Assembly (NCBI GenBank): GCA_005503065.1
Contig: SCOE01000022.1
Coordinates: 31,842 to 95,841 of the forward strand
DNA length: 64,000 nucleotides
Source: Comamonadaceae bacterium ALPHA2B
GTDB taxonomy: Bacteria > Pseudomonadota > Gammaproteobacteria > Burkholderiales > Burkholderiaceae_C
Reading direction: 5' to 3'
Part shown: positions 1 to 9,019 of the stretch, piece by piece
Layout: each line of letters starts with the position of its first letter
How positions within the stretch are numbered: the first letter of the stretch is position 1
Made by a program: the position numbers and the translations under genes
Notes under the pieces: model-generated
Told to the model about the DNA's origin: nothing
The model's database searches: none
The model's input: only the letters and a program-made list of their open reading frames with translations

Positions 1-440
1 GCCGGCTTGCCGTGCGTGGCGACGGCATCGACCACCCCCGCGCCGCGGCCCAGCGTGTTGAGGATGAAGCCGTCGACCTGGTAGCCGGCCAGCGCGTCGA
101 TGGCCTCTCGCTCGCGGCCGGTCTCGTTGCCCATGTTGAAGAGCATGACGAGGTAGCCGGCGTCCTGGCAGGCCTTCTCGGCACCGCGCAGCACCGCCAC
201 CGAGTACGGGTTGGTGATGTCGGCCACGATGAGGCCGATCAGCCGCGAGCGGCCGCGGCTGAGGGCCTGCGCCATCGGGCTGGGCGTGTAGCCGAGCTGC
301 GCGATCGCGGCCTCGACACGGGCGGCGATGTCGTCGGACAGGAGGCGCTCGCGGTGGTTGAAGAAGCGCGAGACGGTGGCTTTGGACACGCCGGCGGCGT
401 GGGCGACGTCGGCGATGGTGGCTCGGCGGGGGGTGTTCAT
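1..440 (-). CDS. LacI-family transcriptional regulator (N-terminal part, cut by window edge)
   Basis: The first 146 codons of a LacI/GalR repressor are present; the C-terminus lies left of the window. The helix-turn-helix spans about residues 8-27 (TIADVAHAAGVSKATVSRFF) and the hinge and start of the sugar-binding domain follow (GLIVADITNPYSVAVLRGAE, about residues 64-83). The ATG at 440 is the only start that begins directly before the HTH; an ATG at 448 is out of frame and hits a stop at once. It reads in the same direction as the sugar-acid/ABC genes to its right but is separated from them by a long inverted-repeat element. A LacI-type palindrome at 7137-7152, at the head of the transporter genes, is the obvious candidate operator (inference). 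The effector is unknown; a sugar acid is plausible from the neighbours. Confidence 0.9.
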   Translation of the reverse strand, partial: MNTPRRATIADVAHAAGVSKATVSRFFNHRERLLSDDIAARVEAAIAQLGYTPSPMAQALSRGRSRLIGLIVADITNPYSVAVLRGAEKACQDAGYLVMLFNMGNETGREREAIDALAGYQVDGFILNTLGRGAGVVDAVATHGKP

Positions 441-502
441 GGGGTCATGCCCTCCGGCCGGTCGGGTTCAGGTTTGACGAAGCTGGCGCTGCGCCGCTTC
501 TG

Positions 503-1085
503 AGGCAGGGGCCGGGATTTCGCCCCGGCGGGCGACCTACTTTTCTTTGCCTCGCCAAAGAAAAGTAGGCAAAAGAAAGGCGACCCCACTGTCTGCGTCC
601 CTCCGCTTCGCTACGGGCAACCTGCGGTGCTCGCGGCTGGCGGGGTCCGCGCAAACTCGCTTCGCTCAAACATGCGCGGCCCTTGATCCGCCAGCCGCTG
701 CGCTCCTCGGCGCACACAGAGGGGACCAGGGTCAACAAGGCTGCTGCGCAGCCTTGTCCTTCTTCAATGTTTTGGCGAGGGCCGAGCGAAGCGATGGCCC
801 GATCGAAGTCCCTTCTGGATGCGCCTGTGACGTGGCGCTGGCGGGGTGGCCGCTGTGCCGCGTGCGGCAACAGCGGCTTCGTGATCTGACTCGCTGCAGC
901 TGTTTGAGCGCAGCGCGTAGCGCGTAGCGAGTTCTGCAGCGCACCCCGACAGCGACGCGGCGCAGGTTGCCCGTAGCGAAGCGGAGGGTCGCAGCCAGCA
1001 GGGTCGCCTTTTCTTTGCCTACTTTCTTTTGGCGAAGCAAAAGAAAGTAGGTCGCCCGCCGGGGCGAAATCCCGGCCCCTGCCTT
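503..1085. repeat. Long inverted-repeat element, non-coding
   Basis: Arms of about 120 bp (503-625 and 961-1085) are near-perfect reverse complements. Both outer ends read AGGCAGGGGCCGGGATTTCG and continue into a smaller internal hairpin (CCTACTTTTCTTTGC and complement, about 537-570; mirrored about 1018-1050). The central 335 bp also contains short inverted segments but no credible gene: the open frames have skewed composition and match nothing. There is no transposase. The structure resembles a non-autonomous, MITE-like or mosaic repeat; copies of such 'CCTACTTTCTTTTGC' hairpins are, as far as I know, common in Comamonadaceae genomes. It fills the gap between the LacI regulator and the hydroxyacid dehydrogenase and could act as a bidirectional transcription barrier. 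Confidence 0.85.
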
Positions 1086-1178
1086 CAACCAGGCGGCAAG
1101 GCCTAAAAAAACCTACCGCCCCCACCCTCTCCCAAAGGAAGAAGGCGCCATACCCGCGCAAGAAGCAACGACCCAGCC

Positions 1179-2159
1179 TCATGCCAACGACGTGTCGTAC
1201 ACCGCCACGGGCCGCTCCCCCGCCAGCCCCTGCAGCAGGTTCGTCACCGCCAGCTCGGCCATCGCATGCCGCGTCTCGTGCGTGGCCGAACCGATGTGCG
1301 GCAGCGGCGTCACACGCGGGTGCGTGCGCAGCGGCGAGTCGGCCGGCAGCGGCTCCTTTGCAAACACGTCCAGGCCCGCAGCGCGCAGGTGCCCGCTGTC
1401 GAGCGCAGCCAGCAGCGCCGCTTCGTTGACGGTCGCGCCGCGCCCGCCGTTGATGAACACGGCGCCCGGCTTCATCTGGCCGAACAGCGCGGCATTCACC
1501 ATGCCGCGCGTGCTGTCCGACAGCGGCAGCATCGCGACGACGAAATCCGACTGCGCGAGCAGCTCGGGCAGCGGCGTGTGGCGGGCCTTGCCCTGCAGCT
1601 CGGGCGCCTGCGCCGACAGGTCGACGGGGCGGCGTGCGTGGTACAGCACCGGCATGCCGAAGCCCAGCGCCGCGCGCCGCGCGATCGCCTGGCCGATGCG
1701 GCCGAAGCCCAGCAGCCCCAGCGTCTTGCCGTGCACGTCGACGCCGAAGTACTCCTCGCCGATGTTCTTCGTCCAACGGCCTTCGCGCACGAGCGTCGAC
1801 AGCTCGACCACGCGGCGGCTCGTGGCCATGAGCAGCGCGAAGACGGTGTCGGCCACCGTCTCGTCGAGCACGCCCGGCGTGTGGGCCAGCACGATGCCGC
1901 GTCGATGCAGCTCGGCCAGCGCGTAGTTGTCGACACCGACCGACACGCTGGAGATCACTTCCAGCTTCGGCGCCCGGTCGAGCACGGCCGCATCGATGGG
2001 AAAGCTCGAACCGATGAGGCCCTGCGCCTCGGGCAGCGCCGCGTCGAAGGCGGCGCGGTCCTTCTTCGGATCGGCGATGGTGACCGGATGCGCAGCCTGC
2101 AGGCGCGCCAACTGGTCGGGCGGCAACTCACGGAAGACGAGGACGTTCTTGCGGCTCAT
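1179..2159 (-). CDS. D-2-hydroxyacid dehydrogenase (2-ketogluconate/glyoxylate/hydroxypyruvate reductase type)
   Basis: A 326-residue cytoplasmic NAD(P)H-dependent reductase of the D-isomer-specific 2-hydroxyacid dehydrogenase family, normal length. The Rossmann motif GFGRIG is at residues 151-156. The catalytic triad is visible as Arg in NGGRGATVNEAAL, Glu in LDVFAKEPLP and His in PHIGSATHET. The ATG at 2159 is preceded by a GAGG stretch. It is last in a right-to-left cluster with KDG kinase and a TIM-barrel isomerase, so reduction of a keto sugar acid such as 2-ketogluconate is more likely than housekeeping glyoxylate reduction (inference). It is 117 bp from kdgK, and a 67-bp element shared with the parE upstream region ends 18 bp before its start, so it may have its own promoter. 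Confidence 0.85.
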   Translation of the reverse strand: MSRKNVLVFRELPPDQLARLQAAHPVTIADPKKDRAAFDAALPEAQGLIGSSFPIDAAVLDRAPKLEVISSVSVGVDNYALAELHRRGIVLAHTPGVLDETVADTVFALLMATSRRVVELSTLVREGRWTKNIGEEYFGVDVHGKTLGLLGFGRIGQAIARRAALGFGMPVLYHARRPVDLSAQAPELQGKARHTPLPELLAQSDFVVAMLPLSDSTRGMVNAALFGQMKPGAVFINGGRGATVNEAALLAALDSGHLRAAGLDVFAKEPLPADSPLRTHPRVTPLPHIGSATHETRHAMAELAVTNLLQGLAGERPVAVYDTSLA

Positions 2160-2176
2160 GGCGGCCTCAACGAGAG

Positions 2177-2243
2177 ATGATCACGTTTGTTACGAATTGC
2201 TCGGCAACGCAGACAGGACGGGCGCTGGCGGCCGATTGCACTT
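2177..2243. promoter_or_regulatory. 67-bp shared upstream element, copy 1
   Basis: This stretch aligns without gaps to 22742-22808. Both contain TCACG-NNN-GTTACGA at the left end and an identical CGATTGCACTT at the right end, 37 bp apart. It lies 18 bp upstream of the hydroxyacid dehydrogenase start. The fixed spacing suggests a binding site or a promoter architecture rather than chance, but only two copies are visible and no regulator is assigned. Confidence 0.4.
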
Positions 2244-2276
2244 CGTGCTTTTCAGGCCATTGTCGTCCCGCGCTGC

Positions 2277-3230
2277 TCACAGCCCCGCCGCGTCGAGCTC
2301 GGCCCGCGTGGGCAGCCCCTCCGTGTCACCCAGCACCTGCACGGCCCGCGCACCGATCCACGCGCCGCGGCGCACGGCCTCGGGCACCGAGCGGCCTTCG
2401 AGCAAGGCACTGACCACGCCGGCGGCGAAGCCATCGCCCGCGCCCACGGTGTCGATCACTTCCTTGACCGGAAAGCCCTCGACGCGGCCCGTGCCGGCCA
2501 CGTCGCTGTCGTAGTACGCGCCGGCCGGCCCGAGCTTGACGACCACCAGCTTCGCACCGCGCTCGCGGTAGAAGCGCGCCACGCCCTCGGGCGTGGTCTC
2601 GCCGGTGAGGAAGGTGCCCTCCTCCATGCCCGGCAGCACCCAGTCGGCGCGCGCCGCCAGGTCGTTGATGCAGGTGCGCATGCGCTCGGGCGAGGCCCAC
2701 AGCGTCGGCCGCAGGTTGGGGTCGAAGGAGATGGTGCGGCCCGCTTGGCGCGCGATCTCCAGGGTGCGGATCGCGGTGGGCAGCGTGGTGTCGGACACGG
2801 CGGCGAACACGCCCGTGGCGTGCAGGTGGCGCGCCGAGCGCAGCCAGCGCACGTCGATGTCCTCGGGCCGCATGTGGCTCGCGGCCGAGCCCTTGCGGTG
2901 GTATTCCACGGGCGGGTCGCTGCCGTCCGTGACCCGGCCCTTGAACTGGAAGCCGGTCTTCTGCGACGGGTCGCAGATCACGTGCGAGCAGTCGATGCCC
3001 TCGCCCTGCATGGCGGCCAGCAGCGCACGGCCCATCGAATCGGTGCCCAGGCGGCTGGCCCAGCCGACCTTCAGGCCCAGCCGCGCGAGGCCGATGGCGA
3101 CGTTGGTCTCGGCGCCCGCGGTGCGCTTGTGGAACATCGTCGCGTGCTCGATCGGGCCGGGCTCGGCCGCGACCAGCAGCAGCATGGCTTCGCCGAAGGT
3201 GGCGACGTCGAAGGCGGTCGGCTCGGTCAT
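2277..3230 (-). CDS. kdgK: 2-dehydro-3-deoxygluconate kinase (PfkB family)
   Basis: A 317-residue ribokinase-fold sugar kinase. The C-terminal PfkB signature with the catalytic Asp is DTVGAGDGFAAG (about residues 257-268), and the N-terminal part carries FGEAMLLLVA and the substrate-binding region ETNVAIGLARLG. KdgK phosphorylates 2-keto-3-deoxygluconate with ATP to KDPG, which feeds the Entner-Doudoroff aldolase. Its ATG overlaps the stop of the upstream isomerase gene (ATGA), indicating translational coupling. PfkB kinases are hard to separate by substrate; the KDG assignment rests on overall similarity and on the sugar-acid neighbours. Confidence 0.82.
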   Translation of the reverse strand: MTEPTAFDVATFGEAMLLLVAAEPGPIEHATMFHKRTAGAETNVAIGLARLGLKVGWASRLGTDSMGRALLAAMQGEGIDCSHVICDPSQKTGFQFKGRVTDGSDPPVEYHRKGSAASHMRPEDIDVRWLRSARHLHATGVFAAVSDTTLPTAIRTLEIARQAGRTISFDPNLRPTLWASPERMRTCINDLAARADWVLPGMEEGTFLTGETTPEGVARFYRERGAKLVVVKLGPAGAYYDSDVAGTGRVEGFPVKEVIDTVGAGDGFAAGVVSALLEGRSVPEAVRRGAWIGARAVQVLGDTEGLPTRAELDAAGL

Positions 3231-3982
3231 TGCAGGCCCCGTGCGTGGCGGATGGCGTGGAGTTGCGCGCGGGTGACGGCCACGAGGTCATCGCCCGCGA
3301 GCGGGTATTCGATCGCATGCGGCACATCGGTCGGCAGCGCGCGCAGCACGGCGCGCCAGGGCGCCGCCGACTCGGCCAGCGGCACCGCCACCCACTTGTC
3401 GGGACGTCGCTGCACGCCCTTGCAGTGCACGTAGCGCACCTGCGGCGCGAAGACGCGCGCGGCCTCCAGCGGGCATTCGCCGAGCCAGTGCCAGTTGCCC
3501 ATGTCGAAGGTCATGCCCAGATCGAGGCCCGCTTCGCGCTGTGCGGCGAAGAATCGCTGCAGCGCGCCGAGCGTGCCGGCGCTGTCGGCCTGGTCGTTCT
3601 CGATGACGAGTTCGACGCCCTGCCCCGCGAGGCGCTCGCGCAGCGCATCGAGGCCGTCGCGCGAACGCGCGACGTCGAAGCCACCGATGGCCATCTTCAG
3701 GCGAGGCGCCTGCAACAGCTGCGCACGGCGCAGGCCTTCGGCCAAGGCGTCCGTGTCGAGCGAGCCGTCGGTGCGGAAGAGACCCTCGGGGCTGGAGTAC
3801 ACGGCCGCGCGCCCGCGCAGCTCGGCCAGCTCGGCCGCGGGGTCGCGCAGCATCTCGCCGCGCACCTCGACGCCGTCGGCGCCGGCCTCGGCGGCCAGGT
3901 CGGTGCACCAGCGCTGGCCATGGCGGCCCACCTCGGCCGCGCCGAAGGAGGACAGGGAAATCAGGAGCGGGAACATGGCCAC
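3227..3982 (-). CDS. Sugar phosphate isomerase/epimerase family protein (xylose-isomerase-like TIM barrel)
   Basis: About 251 residues, a single AP_endonuc_2/IolE-like TIM-barrel domain. Supporting segments are EAGADGVEVRGEML near the N-terminus, ELVIENDQ mid-protein (metal-ligand Glu region), DMGNWHWLGECP and VRYVHCKGVQ. The first in-frame start is GTG at 3982; an ATG two codons in (3976) is equally possible. It begins 4 bp after the stop of the ABC ATPase gene and overlaps kdgK by 4 bp, so it belongs to the same transcription unit. It probably isomerises or epimerises the imported sugar acid before KDG formation; the exact substrate cannot be read from the sequence. Confidence 0.75.
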   Translation of the reverse strand: MAMFPLLISLSSFGAAEVGRHGQRWCTDLAAEAGADGVEVRGEMLRDPAAELAELRGRAAVYSSPEGLFRTDGSLDTDALAEGLRRAQLLQAPRLKMAIGGFDVARSRDGLDALRERLAGQGVELVIENDQADSAGTLGALQRFFAAQREAGLDLGMTFDMGNWHWLGECPLEAARVFAPQVRYVHCKGVQRRPDKWVAVPLAESAAPWRAVLRALPTDVPHAIEYPLAGDDLVAVTRAQLHAIRHARGLQ

Positions 3983-3986
3983 CGGC

Positions 3987-4733
<747 letters not shown>

Positions 4734-4766
4734 GCGTTGGCCTTGGGATGGATCTTGTAAGTCGGG

Positions 4767-4882
4767 CAGCCGAACGCAGAGGACGCAGAGATCACGCAGA
4801 AGACGCAGAAAAATGCAAAGAAGAGCTTTTTTCTCTTCTTCTGCGCCTTCTGCGAAACCTTTGCGCCCTCTGCGTTCGGCTG
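4767..4882. repeat. Long palindromic repeat with GCAGA/GACGCAGA tandem units
   Basis: The outer 15 bases CAGCCGAACGCAGAG (4767-4781) are mirrored exactly at the right end (CTCTGCGTTCGGCTG). The arms consist of short near-tandem units (ACGCAGAG, ACGCAGAAG, ACGCAGAAAA). The centre, around 4824, is an AAGAAGAG/CTCTTCTT core with a T run. It would form one long hairpin in RNA. It lies between the ABC binding-protein gene (upstream in transcription) and the ATPase gene. I associate such 'CGCAGAGGACGCAGAG' palindromes with dispersed repeats in several proteobacteria. It could stabilise the binding-protein transcript or reduce read-through to the ATPase. Confidence 0.85.
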
Positions 4883-4902
4883 TCCGATTCCGACTCGTCG
4901 GC

Positions 4903-5691
4903 TTACTGGAACTTCGGGAAATCGCTCTTGAGCCACTTCTGGTAGAGCTTGTTCAGCTCGCCGTTGGCGGTGTTCTTGGCGATGAAGTCGTTCACGTTCT
5001 TGAGCAGTTCGTCCTGTCCCGGACGCATGGCGATGCCCATGGCCTGCTGCACGAGGGTGAACTTGTTCTCGAAGGTGTTGGCGGGCACGCGCTGGGCGAT
5101 CTGGGCGGCCACGGTGACCGAGCAGCCGATGGCATCGACCTGGCCCGAGATCAGCGCCTGCATGGCCGAGGCGTCGTCGTCGAAGCGGCGGATCTCGGTG
5201 CCTTCGGGCGCGGCCTTGGTCACGGCCACGTCCTGGGTCGACGCACGGGCGACGCCCACGCGCACGCCCTTGAGGTCGGCCGCGCTCTTGATGTTGGCGC
5301 TCTTCTTGCCGTAGAGCACGATGGTCGCCGCCGCGTAGGGCTGCGAGAACTGCACCTGCTTGGCGCGCTCGGGCGTCACGGCCAGCGAGGCGACCAGCAG
5401 GTCGACCTTGTTGGTCAGCAGGAAGGGGATGCGGTTGGGGCCCGTCACGGGGACGATGTTGGCCTTCACGCCCCACTCCTTGGCCAGCAGCTTGGCCACG
5501 TCGGCGTCGTAGCCGTCGGGCTGGTTCTGCGCGTTGGTCGTGCCGTAGGGCGGGAAGTCGACCAGCATGCCGATGGTGATCTCGCCCTTCTTCTTGATGT
5601 CGGCGACCGATTGGGCCGAGGCGAGCGGTGCGAAGGCGGTGGCGAAGGCGGCCAGGGCGAGGGCCAGGGTGGCGCGGCGGGAGGTGTTCAT
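4903..5691 (-). CDS. Polar amino acid-type ABC transporter, periplasmic substrate-binding protein
   Basis: 262 residues in the SBP_bac_3 family. A signal peptide of about 26 residues ends at ...FAPLASA-QS. The mature domain shows [34 protein letters not shown], the hinge and binding segments [20 protein letters not shown], and [13 protein letters not shown]. The ATG at 5691 has a good Shine-Dalgarno (AAGGAG, 7 bases upstream); a longer open frame upstream is not coding. It is the second product of the transporter unit after the two permeases. The ligand is unknown: the family takes up polar amino acids, but the linked KDG genes suggest an amino sugar acid or related compound. Confidence 0.92.
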   Translation of the reverse strand: MNTSRRATLALALAAFATAFAPLASAQSVADIKKKGEITIGMLVDFPPYGTTNAQNQPDGYDADVAKLLAKEWGVKANIVPVTGPNRIPFLLTNKVDLLVASLAVTPERAKQVQFSQPYAAATIVLYGKKSANIKSAADLKGVRVGVARASTQDVAVTKAAPEGTEIRRFDDDASAMQALISGQVDAIGCSVTVAAQIAQRVPANTFENKFTLVQQAMGIAMRPGQDELLKNVNDFIAKNTANGELNKLYQKWLKSDFPKFQ

Positions 5692-5746
5692 GCGGGTCTC
5701 CTTGGATTGAGGATGGGACAAAGAAGGAAAAACGGAAAGCGGGGAT

Positions 5747-6400
5747 TCAGCGCGCCAGCGCACGGGCGCGCCTGCGCTCCATGCGCGCGGCCAGCAGCGA
5801 CAGCGGCCAGCAGATGACGAAGTAGATGGCAGCCACGGTCGTGAACACCGGCAGCGGCTGGAAGGTGGCGTTGTTGATGATCTGGCCCGCGCGCGTGACC
5901 TCGGTGAAGCCGATGATGGCCGCCAGCGAGGTGCCCTTGATGATCTGCACCAGGTAGCCCACGGTGGGCGGCAGCGCGATCTTGAAGGCCTGCGGCAGCA
6001 CCACGTCGCGCATGCGGTCGACATAGCCGAGGTTGAGCGCCTCGGCGGCCTCCCACTGCCCGCGCGGAATGGCTTCGATGCAGCCGCGCCAGATCTCGGC
6101 CAGGAAGGCGGCGCTGTTGAGCACCAGCGCCACGCCGGCCGCCACCCAGGGGTTGATGTCCAGCCCCAGCACCGGCGCACCGAAGAAGATCAGGAAGAGC
6201 TGCAGCAGCAGCGGCGTGCCCTGGAAGATCTGGATGAAGGTGCGCGACACGCCACGCGCGACGGCGTTCTCGGACACGCGCATCAGCGCGATCACGAGGC
6301 CGAGGACGGCACCGCCGACGAAGGCGATGGCCGAGAGCGCCAGGGTCCACTTGGCGGCCTCGAGGATGAAGAGGAATTCGGGAAAGCCGAAGGTGCGCAT
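5747..6400 (-). CDS. Polar amino acid-type ABC transporter, permease
   Basis: A 217-residue HisM/GlnP-type permease with about five membrane segments. The EAA-type cytoplasmic loop is visible as EIWRGCIEAIPRGQWEAAEA and AFKIALPPTVGYLVQIIKGT. The start at 6400 is preceded by GAGGGA. It pairs with the second permease 18 bp upstream (6419-7090), as is usual for PAAT importers with heteromeric membrane domains. Confidence 0.92.
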   Translation of the reverse strand: MRTFGFPEFLFILEAAKWTLALSAIAFVGGAVLGLVIALMRVSENAVARGVSRTFIQIFQGTPLLLQLFLIFFGAPVLGLDINPWVAAGVALVLNSAAFLAEIWRGCIEAIPRGQWEAAEALNLGYVDRMRDVVLPQAFKIALPPTVGYLVQIIKGTSLAAIIGFTEVTRAGQIINNATFQPLPVFTTVAAIYFVICWPLSLLAARMERRRARALAR

Positions 6401-6418
6401 GGTGGTGTCCCTCGGTCC

Positions 6419-7090
6419 TTACCGGCGGTCCGGGTAATTCAGCAGGCGCTGGTAGATCAGCTTGAACAGGCCCGAGAAGGCCAGCGCCAGCGCGAGGTAA
6501 ATGCCCGCCACCACGATGTAGATCTCGAAGCTGCGGAAGGTCTGCGACTGCAGGTTGGCGGCCACCGAGGTCAGGTCGTCGGCCGAGATGACCGACACCA
6601 CGGCCGAGCTCAGCATCAGCAGGATGAACTGGCTGGTGAGCGCCGGATAGATGGCTTTGAGCGCCGGCTTGATGATGACGAAGCGGAAGATCTCATGGCC
6701 CTTGAGGTTGAGCGCGCGGCCCGCCTCGATCTGGCCTTTCGGGATGGACTCGATGCCGGCGCGGATGATCTCGGTGGCGTAGGCGCCCAGGTTCACCACC
6801 ATGGCCGTGAGCGCGGCCGTGTACGGCGACCAGCGCAGGCCGATGGCCGGCAGCGCGAAGAAAAAGAAGAACAGCTGCACCAGGAAGGGCGTGTTGCGGA
6901 TCACCTCGATGTACGCATTCACGATGAAGCGCAGCCAGCCCGGCCCCGAGGTCTTGCCCCAGGCGCAAAGCACCGCCACCGCGAGCCCGATGAGGGTGGC
7001 GGTGAGCGACAGCTGGATGGTGATCCACGTGCCCTTGAGCAGGAGTGGCCAGGCCGCGAACACGGCGTCGAACTGGAACTGGTAGTTCAC
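6419..7090 (-). CDS. Polar amino acid-type ABC transporter, permease
   Basis: A HisQ/GlnP-type permease of about 223 residues, with GTWITIQLSLTATLIGLAVA and the EAA loop EIIRAGIESIPKGQIEAGRA. The start is uncertain. Family members typically begin near the NYQFQF motif, matching the GTG at 7090, whereas the longer open frame begins with TTG at 7189 and would run through the putative operator; I prefer the GTG, although its Shine-Dalgarno is weak. It is the first gene of the right-to-left transporter/catabolic unit, so the control region should lie just to its right, where a 16-bp palindrome is found at 7137-7152. Confidence 0.88.
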   Translation of the reverse strand: MNYQFQFDAVFAAWPLLLKGTWITIQLSLTATLIGLAVAVLCAWGKTSGPGWLRFIVNAYIEVIRNTPFLVQLFFFFFALPAIGLRWSPYTAALTAMVVNLGAYATEIIRAGIESIPKGQIEAGRALNLKGHEIFRFVIIKPALKAIYPALTSQFILLMLSSAVVSVISADDLTSVAANLQSQTFRSFEIYIVVAGIYLALALAFSGLFKLIYQRLLNYPDRR

Positions 7091-7136
7091 TGAAGCAAGC
7101 GCCGGGCGGCGCGTCTGTCTCCGATGGCGCGATTCT

Positions 7137-7152
7137 ATGAAACCGGTTTCAT
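7137..7152. promoter_or_regulatory. Candidate LacI-family operator (perfect 16-bp palindrome)
   Basis: ATGAAACCGGTTTCAT is a perfect palindrome with the central CG step typical of LacI/GalR operators. It lies 46 bp upstream of the likely GTG start of the first permease gene. A LacI-family gene sits at the other end of the same cluster (1-440). Repression of transporter and catabolic genes with sugar-acid induction is the simplest reading; it is inferred, not shown. Confidence 0.65.
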
Positions 7153-7282
7153 GAACGTCGATCAGGGTTTTACCTAGGGGCGTGTCCAACGCACGCCCGC
7201 GGCTGCCACCGGTGCTTCGAACGGAGCAGCCTCGGTCCTACACTGCCGCGCACCGTCGCACATCCACTCCAACAACACGGCC

Positions 7283-8965
7283 ATGGAAGACCTGCGCATC
7301 GCCCCCGATCCCACGGCGGCACCCCTCGCTCCCCCCACGGTCCGCCACCTGCGCCAGGCACTGCTGTGGCCGGTGCGCCTGATGCGGCCCGAGTCCGACG
7401 CGGCCGACGCGCGGCTCACGCCCTGGCAGCGGCTGCGCGACATGGGCAGCGGCTCGCCGTGGCAGGAGGTGATCGACGAATACACCGGCGACGCCAGCCG
7501 CTTCCACGAGCGCCACTACAACGAGTTCGTGAGCTTCCTGCCCTACGTGCAGCGCTTCCTCTATGGCGAGGGGCGCTCGGCGGGCCGGACCGACCACGAT
7601 GGCGATTCGCCCATGCGCGTCTTCCGCCGTCACGACATCGCGGCGCTGCGCGTGGTGGCGCGGGCGGGCGACGCGCCGCGCACGCTGCAGGTGGTGCACA
7701 TCGACCTGTACTTCTTCTTCGACGTCGACGTGGCGATCCTCAACGTCGAGGTCGGCACCGACGACCTGAGCCTGCCGCAGGCGCAGGAACAGCTCTACCG
7801 CTTCGGCCGCGCCTACCCGGCAGGCTGGTCCGCCGACGGCTCGGCGCTGCACTGCATGCACAGCGTCGAGTGGCTCGATGCGCAGGGGCAGGTGCTGGCG
7901 CGCTCCGATGCGCAGCAGCGCGAGGCCTTCCTGTCCCACGTGGCCGAGCACCGCGCGCCGCGCGTGGCCAGCCACTGGGCGCATGTGATGCAGCCGCTGG
8001 TGGCCGACCACTCGGGCGAACCCGGCGCCCTGCGCTACCGGCAGATCGAGTACTACCGCATGCCCGTCATGGCCTACCTCGCGGTGGACGACCCGCGCCG
8101 CCTCGCGCGTGCGGATTTCGTGCGGCTGGGCCTGGTCACGGGCGCCGGCGAGGGCGAAGGCGCCCTGCCCTATGCCGAAGAGCATGTGAGCGACTTCGAG
8201 TCGCGCTATTGCTACGACCGCTTCTGGTCCGAGGGCGGTGCCGCGCCGCACACGCGCTACCTGTGCAACGGGCATGCACTGATCGTCGTGGGCGACGCAC
8301 AGTCCGACTTCTTCTGCTGCCGCGACCGCGGCGTGCTGGCGCAGTTCCGGCACCAGCATTTCATGCTGTTCCTGATCGCGCACTTCCAGAAGGCCTCGCT
8401 CCTGATGTTCTCGGCCCAGCTGGTGGAAGCGCTGCAGCGCCTGCACATCCACGACGTGCAGAGCGTCAAGCGCTTCAAGCGCGCCATCCGCGCGAGCTTC
8501 GAGCGGTTCCTGCGCTTCACGCACCGCTACTGGTTCCACGAGATCTCGGAGCAGGCCCATGTGCGTGCGCTCTCGCACCTGTGCGCGCGCCACCTGGGCA
8601 CCGACGCCCTCTACGACGAGGTGAAGGAACGCATTGCCGACATGAACGGCTACCTCGACGCGGACAGCCTGCGCCGCCAGGCCAACACCGTGGTACGTCT
8701 CACGGTGGTCACCCTTTTCGGCCTGATCGGCACCATCACCACCGGCTTCCTGGGCATGAACCTGCTGGCCGAGGCCGATGCACCGCTGTGGCGCAAGCTG
8801 GCGTGGTTCGCGGTGGTGGGCCTCCTGACCAGCTGGCTCACTTTCTACACGCTGATCAAGTCGCAGCGGCTGTCGGACTTCATCGACGCCCTGTCCGACA
8901 GGCGCCTGACCTGGCGCGGCAAGTTTGCGGCGCTGGGCCGCGTGTGGCGGGCCGGCGCCGACTGA
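7283..8965 (+). CDS. CorA-like (GMN-motif) membrane protein with large N-terminal domain
   Basis: 560 residues, much longer than classical CorA (about 316). The C-terminal roughly 90 residues contain two membrane helices, GLIGTITTGFLGMNLL and LAWFAVVGLLTSWLTFYTLI, separated by a short loop; GMN at the end of the first helix is the CorA selectivity-filter motif. The preceding long soluble region (about residues 1-450) has no motif I can name; it includes EYTGDASRFHERHYNEFVSF and a long helical stalk (VEALQRLHIHDVQSVKRFKR). Divalent cation transport is inferred from topology and GMN only. It is transcribed alone, divergent from the ABC transporter unit and convergent with the patatin gene. A TACACT -10-like hexamer lies at 7239-7244. 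Confidence 0.7.
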   Translation: MEDLRIAPDPTAAPLAPPTVRHLRQALLWPVRLMRPESDAADARLTPWQRLRDMGSGSPWQEVIDEYTGDASRFHERHYNEFVSFLPYVQRFLYGEGRSAGRTDHDGDSPMRVFRRHDIAALRVVARAGDAPRTLQVVHIDLYFFFDVDVAILNVEVGTDDLSLPQAQEQLYRFGRAYPAGWSADGSALHCMHSVEWLDAQGQVLARSDAQQREAFLSHVAEHRAPRVASHWAHVMQPLVADHSGEPGALRYRQIEYYRMPVMAYLAVDDPRRLARADFVRLGLVTGAGEGEGALPYAEEHVSDFESRYCYDRFWSEGGAAPHTRYLCNGHALIVVGDAQSDFFCCRDRGVLAQFRHQHFMLFLIAHFQKASLLMFSAQLVEALQRLHIHDVQSVKRFKRAIRASFERFLRFTHRYWFHEISEQAHVRALSHLCARHLGTDALYDEVKERIADMNGYLDADSLRRQANTVVRLTVVTLFGLIGTITTGFLGMNLLAEADAPLWRKLAWFAVVGLLTSWLTFYTLIKSQRLSDFIDALSDRRLTWRGKFAALGRVWRAGAD

Positions 8966-9019
8966 GGCTGGGCGTTCGGGCCGCTGGCGAGCCGGCGTTC
9001 ATCGCTTGCTCGCGCTCCT

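Noticed and set aside
12..503. Plus-strand open frame over the LacI gene
   Set aside because: Antisense shadow of the LacI coding sequence; GC-rich DNA keeps several frames open.
547..1088. Open frames of 68-126 codons on both strands within the inverted-repeat element
   Set aside because: They read through repeat arms and hairpins, have no ribosome sites or recognisable domains, and occur on both strands over the same bases.
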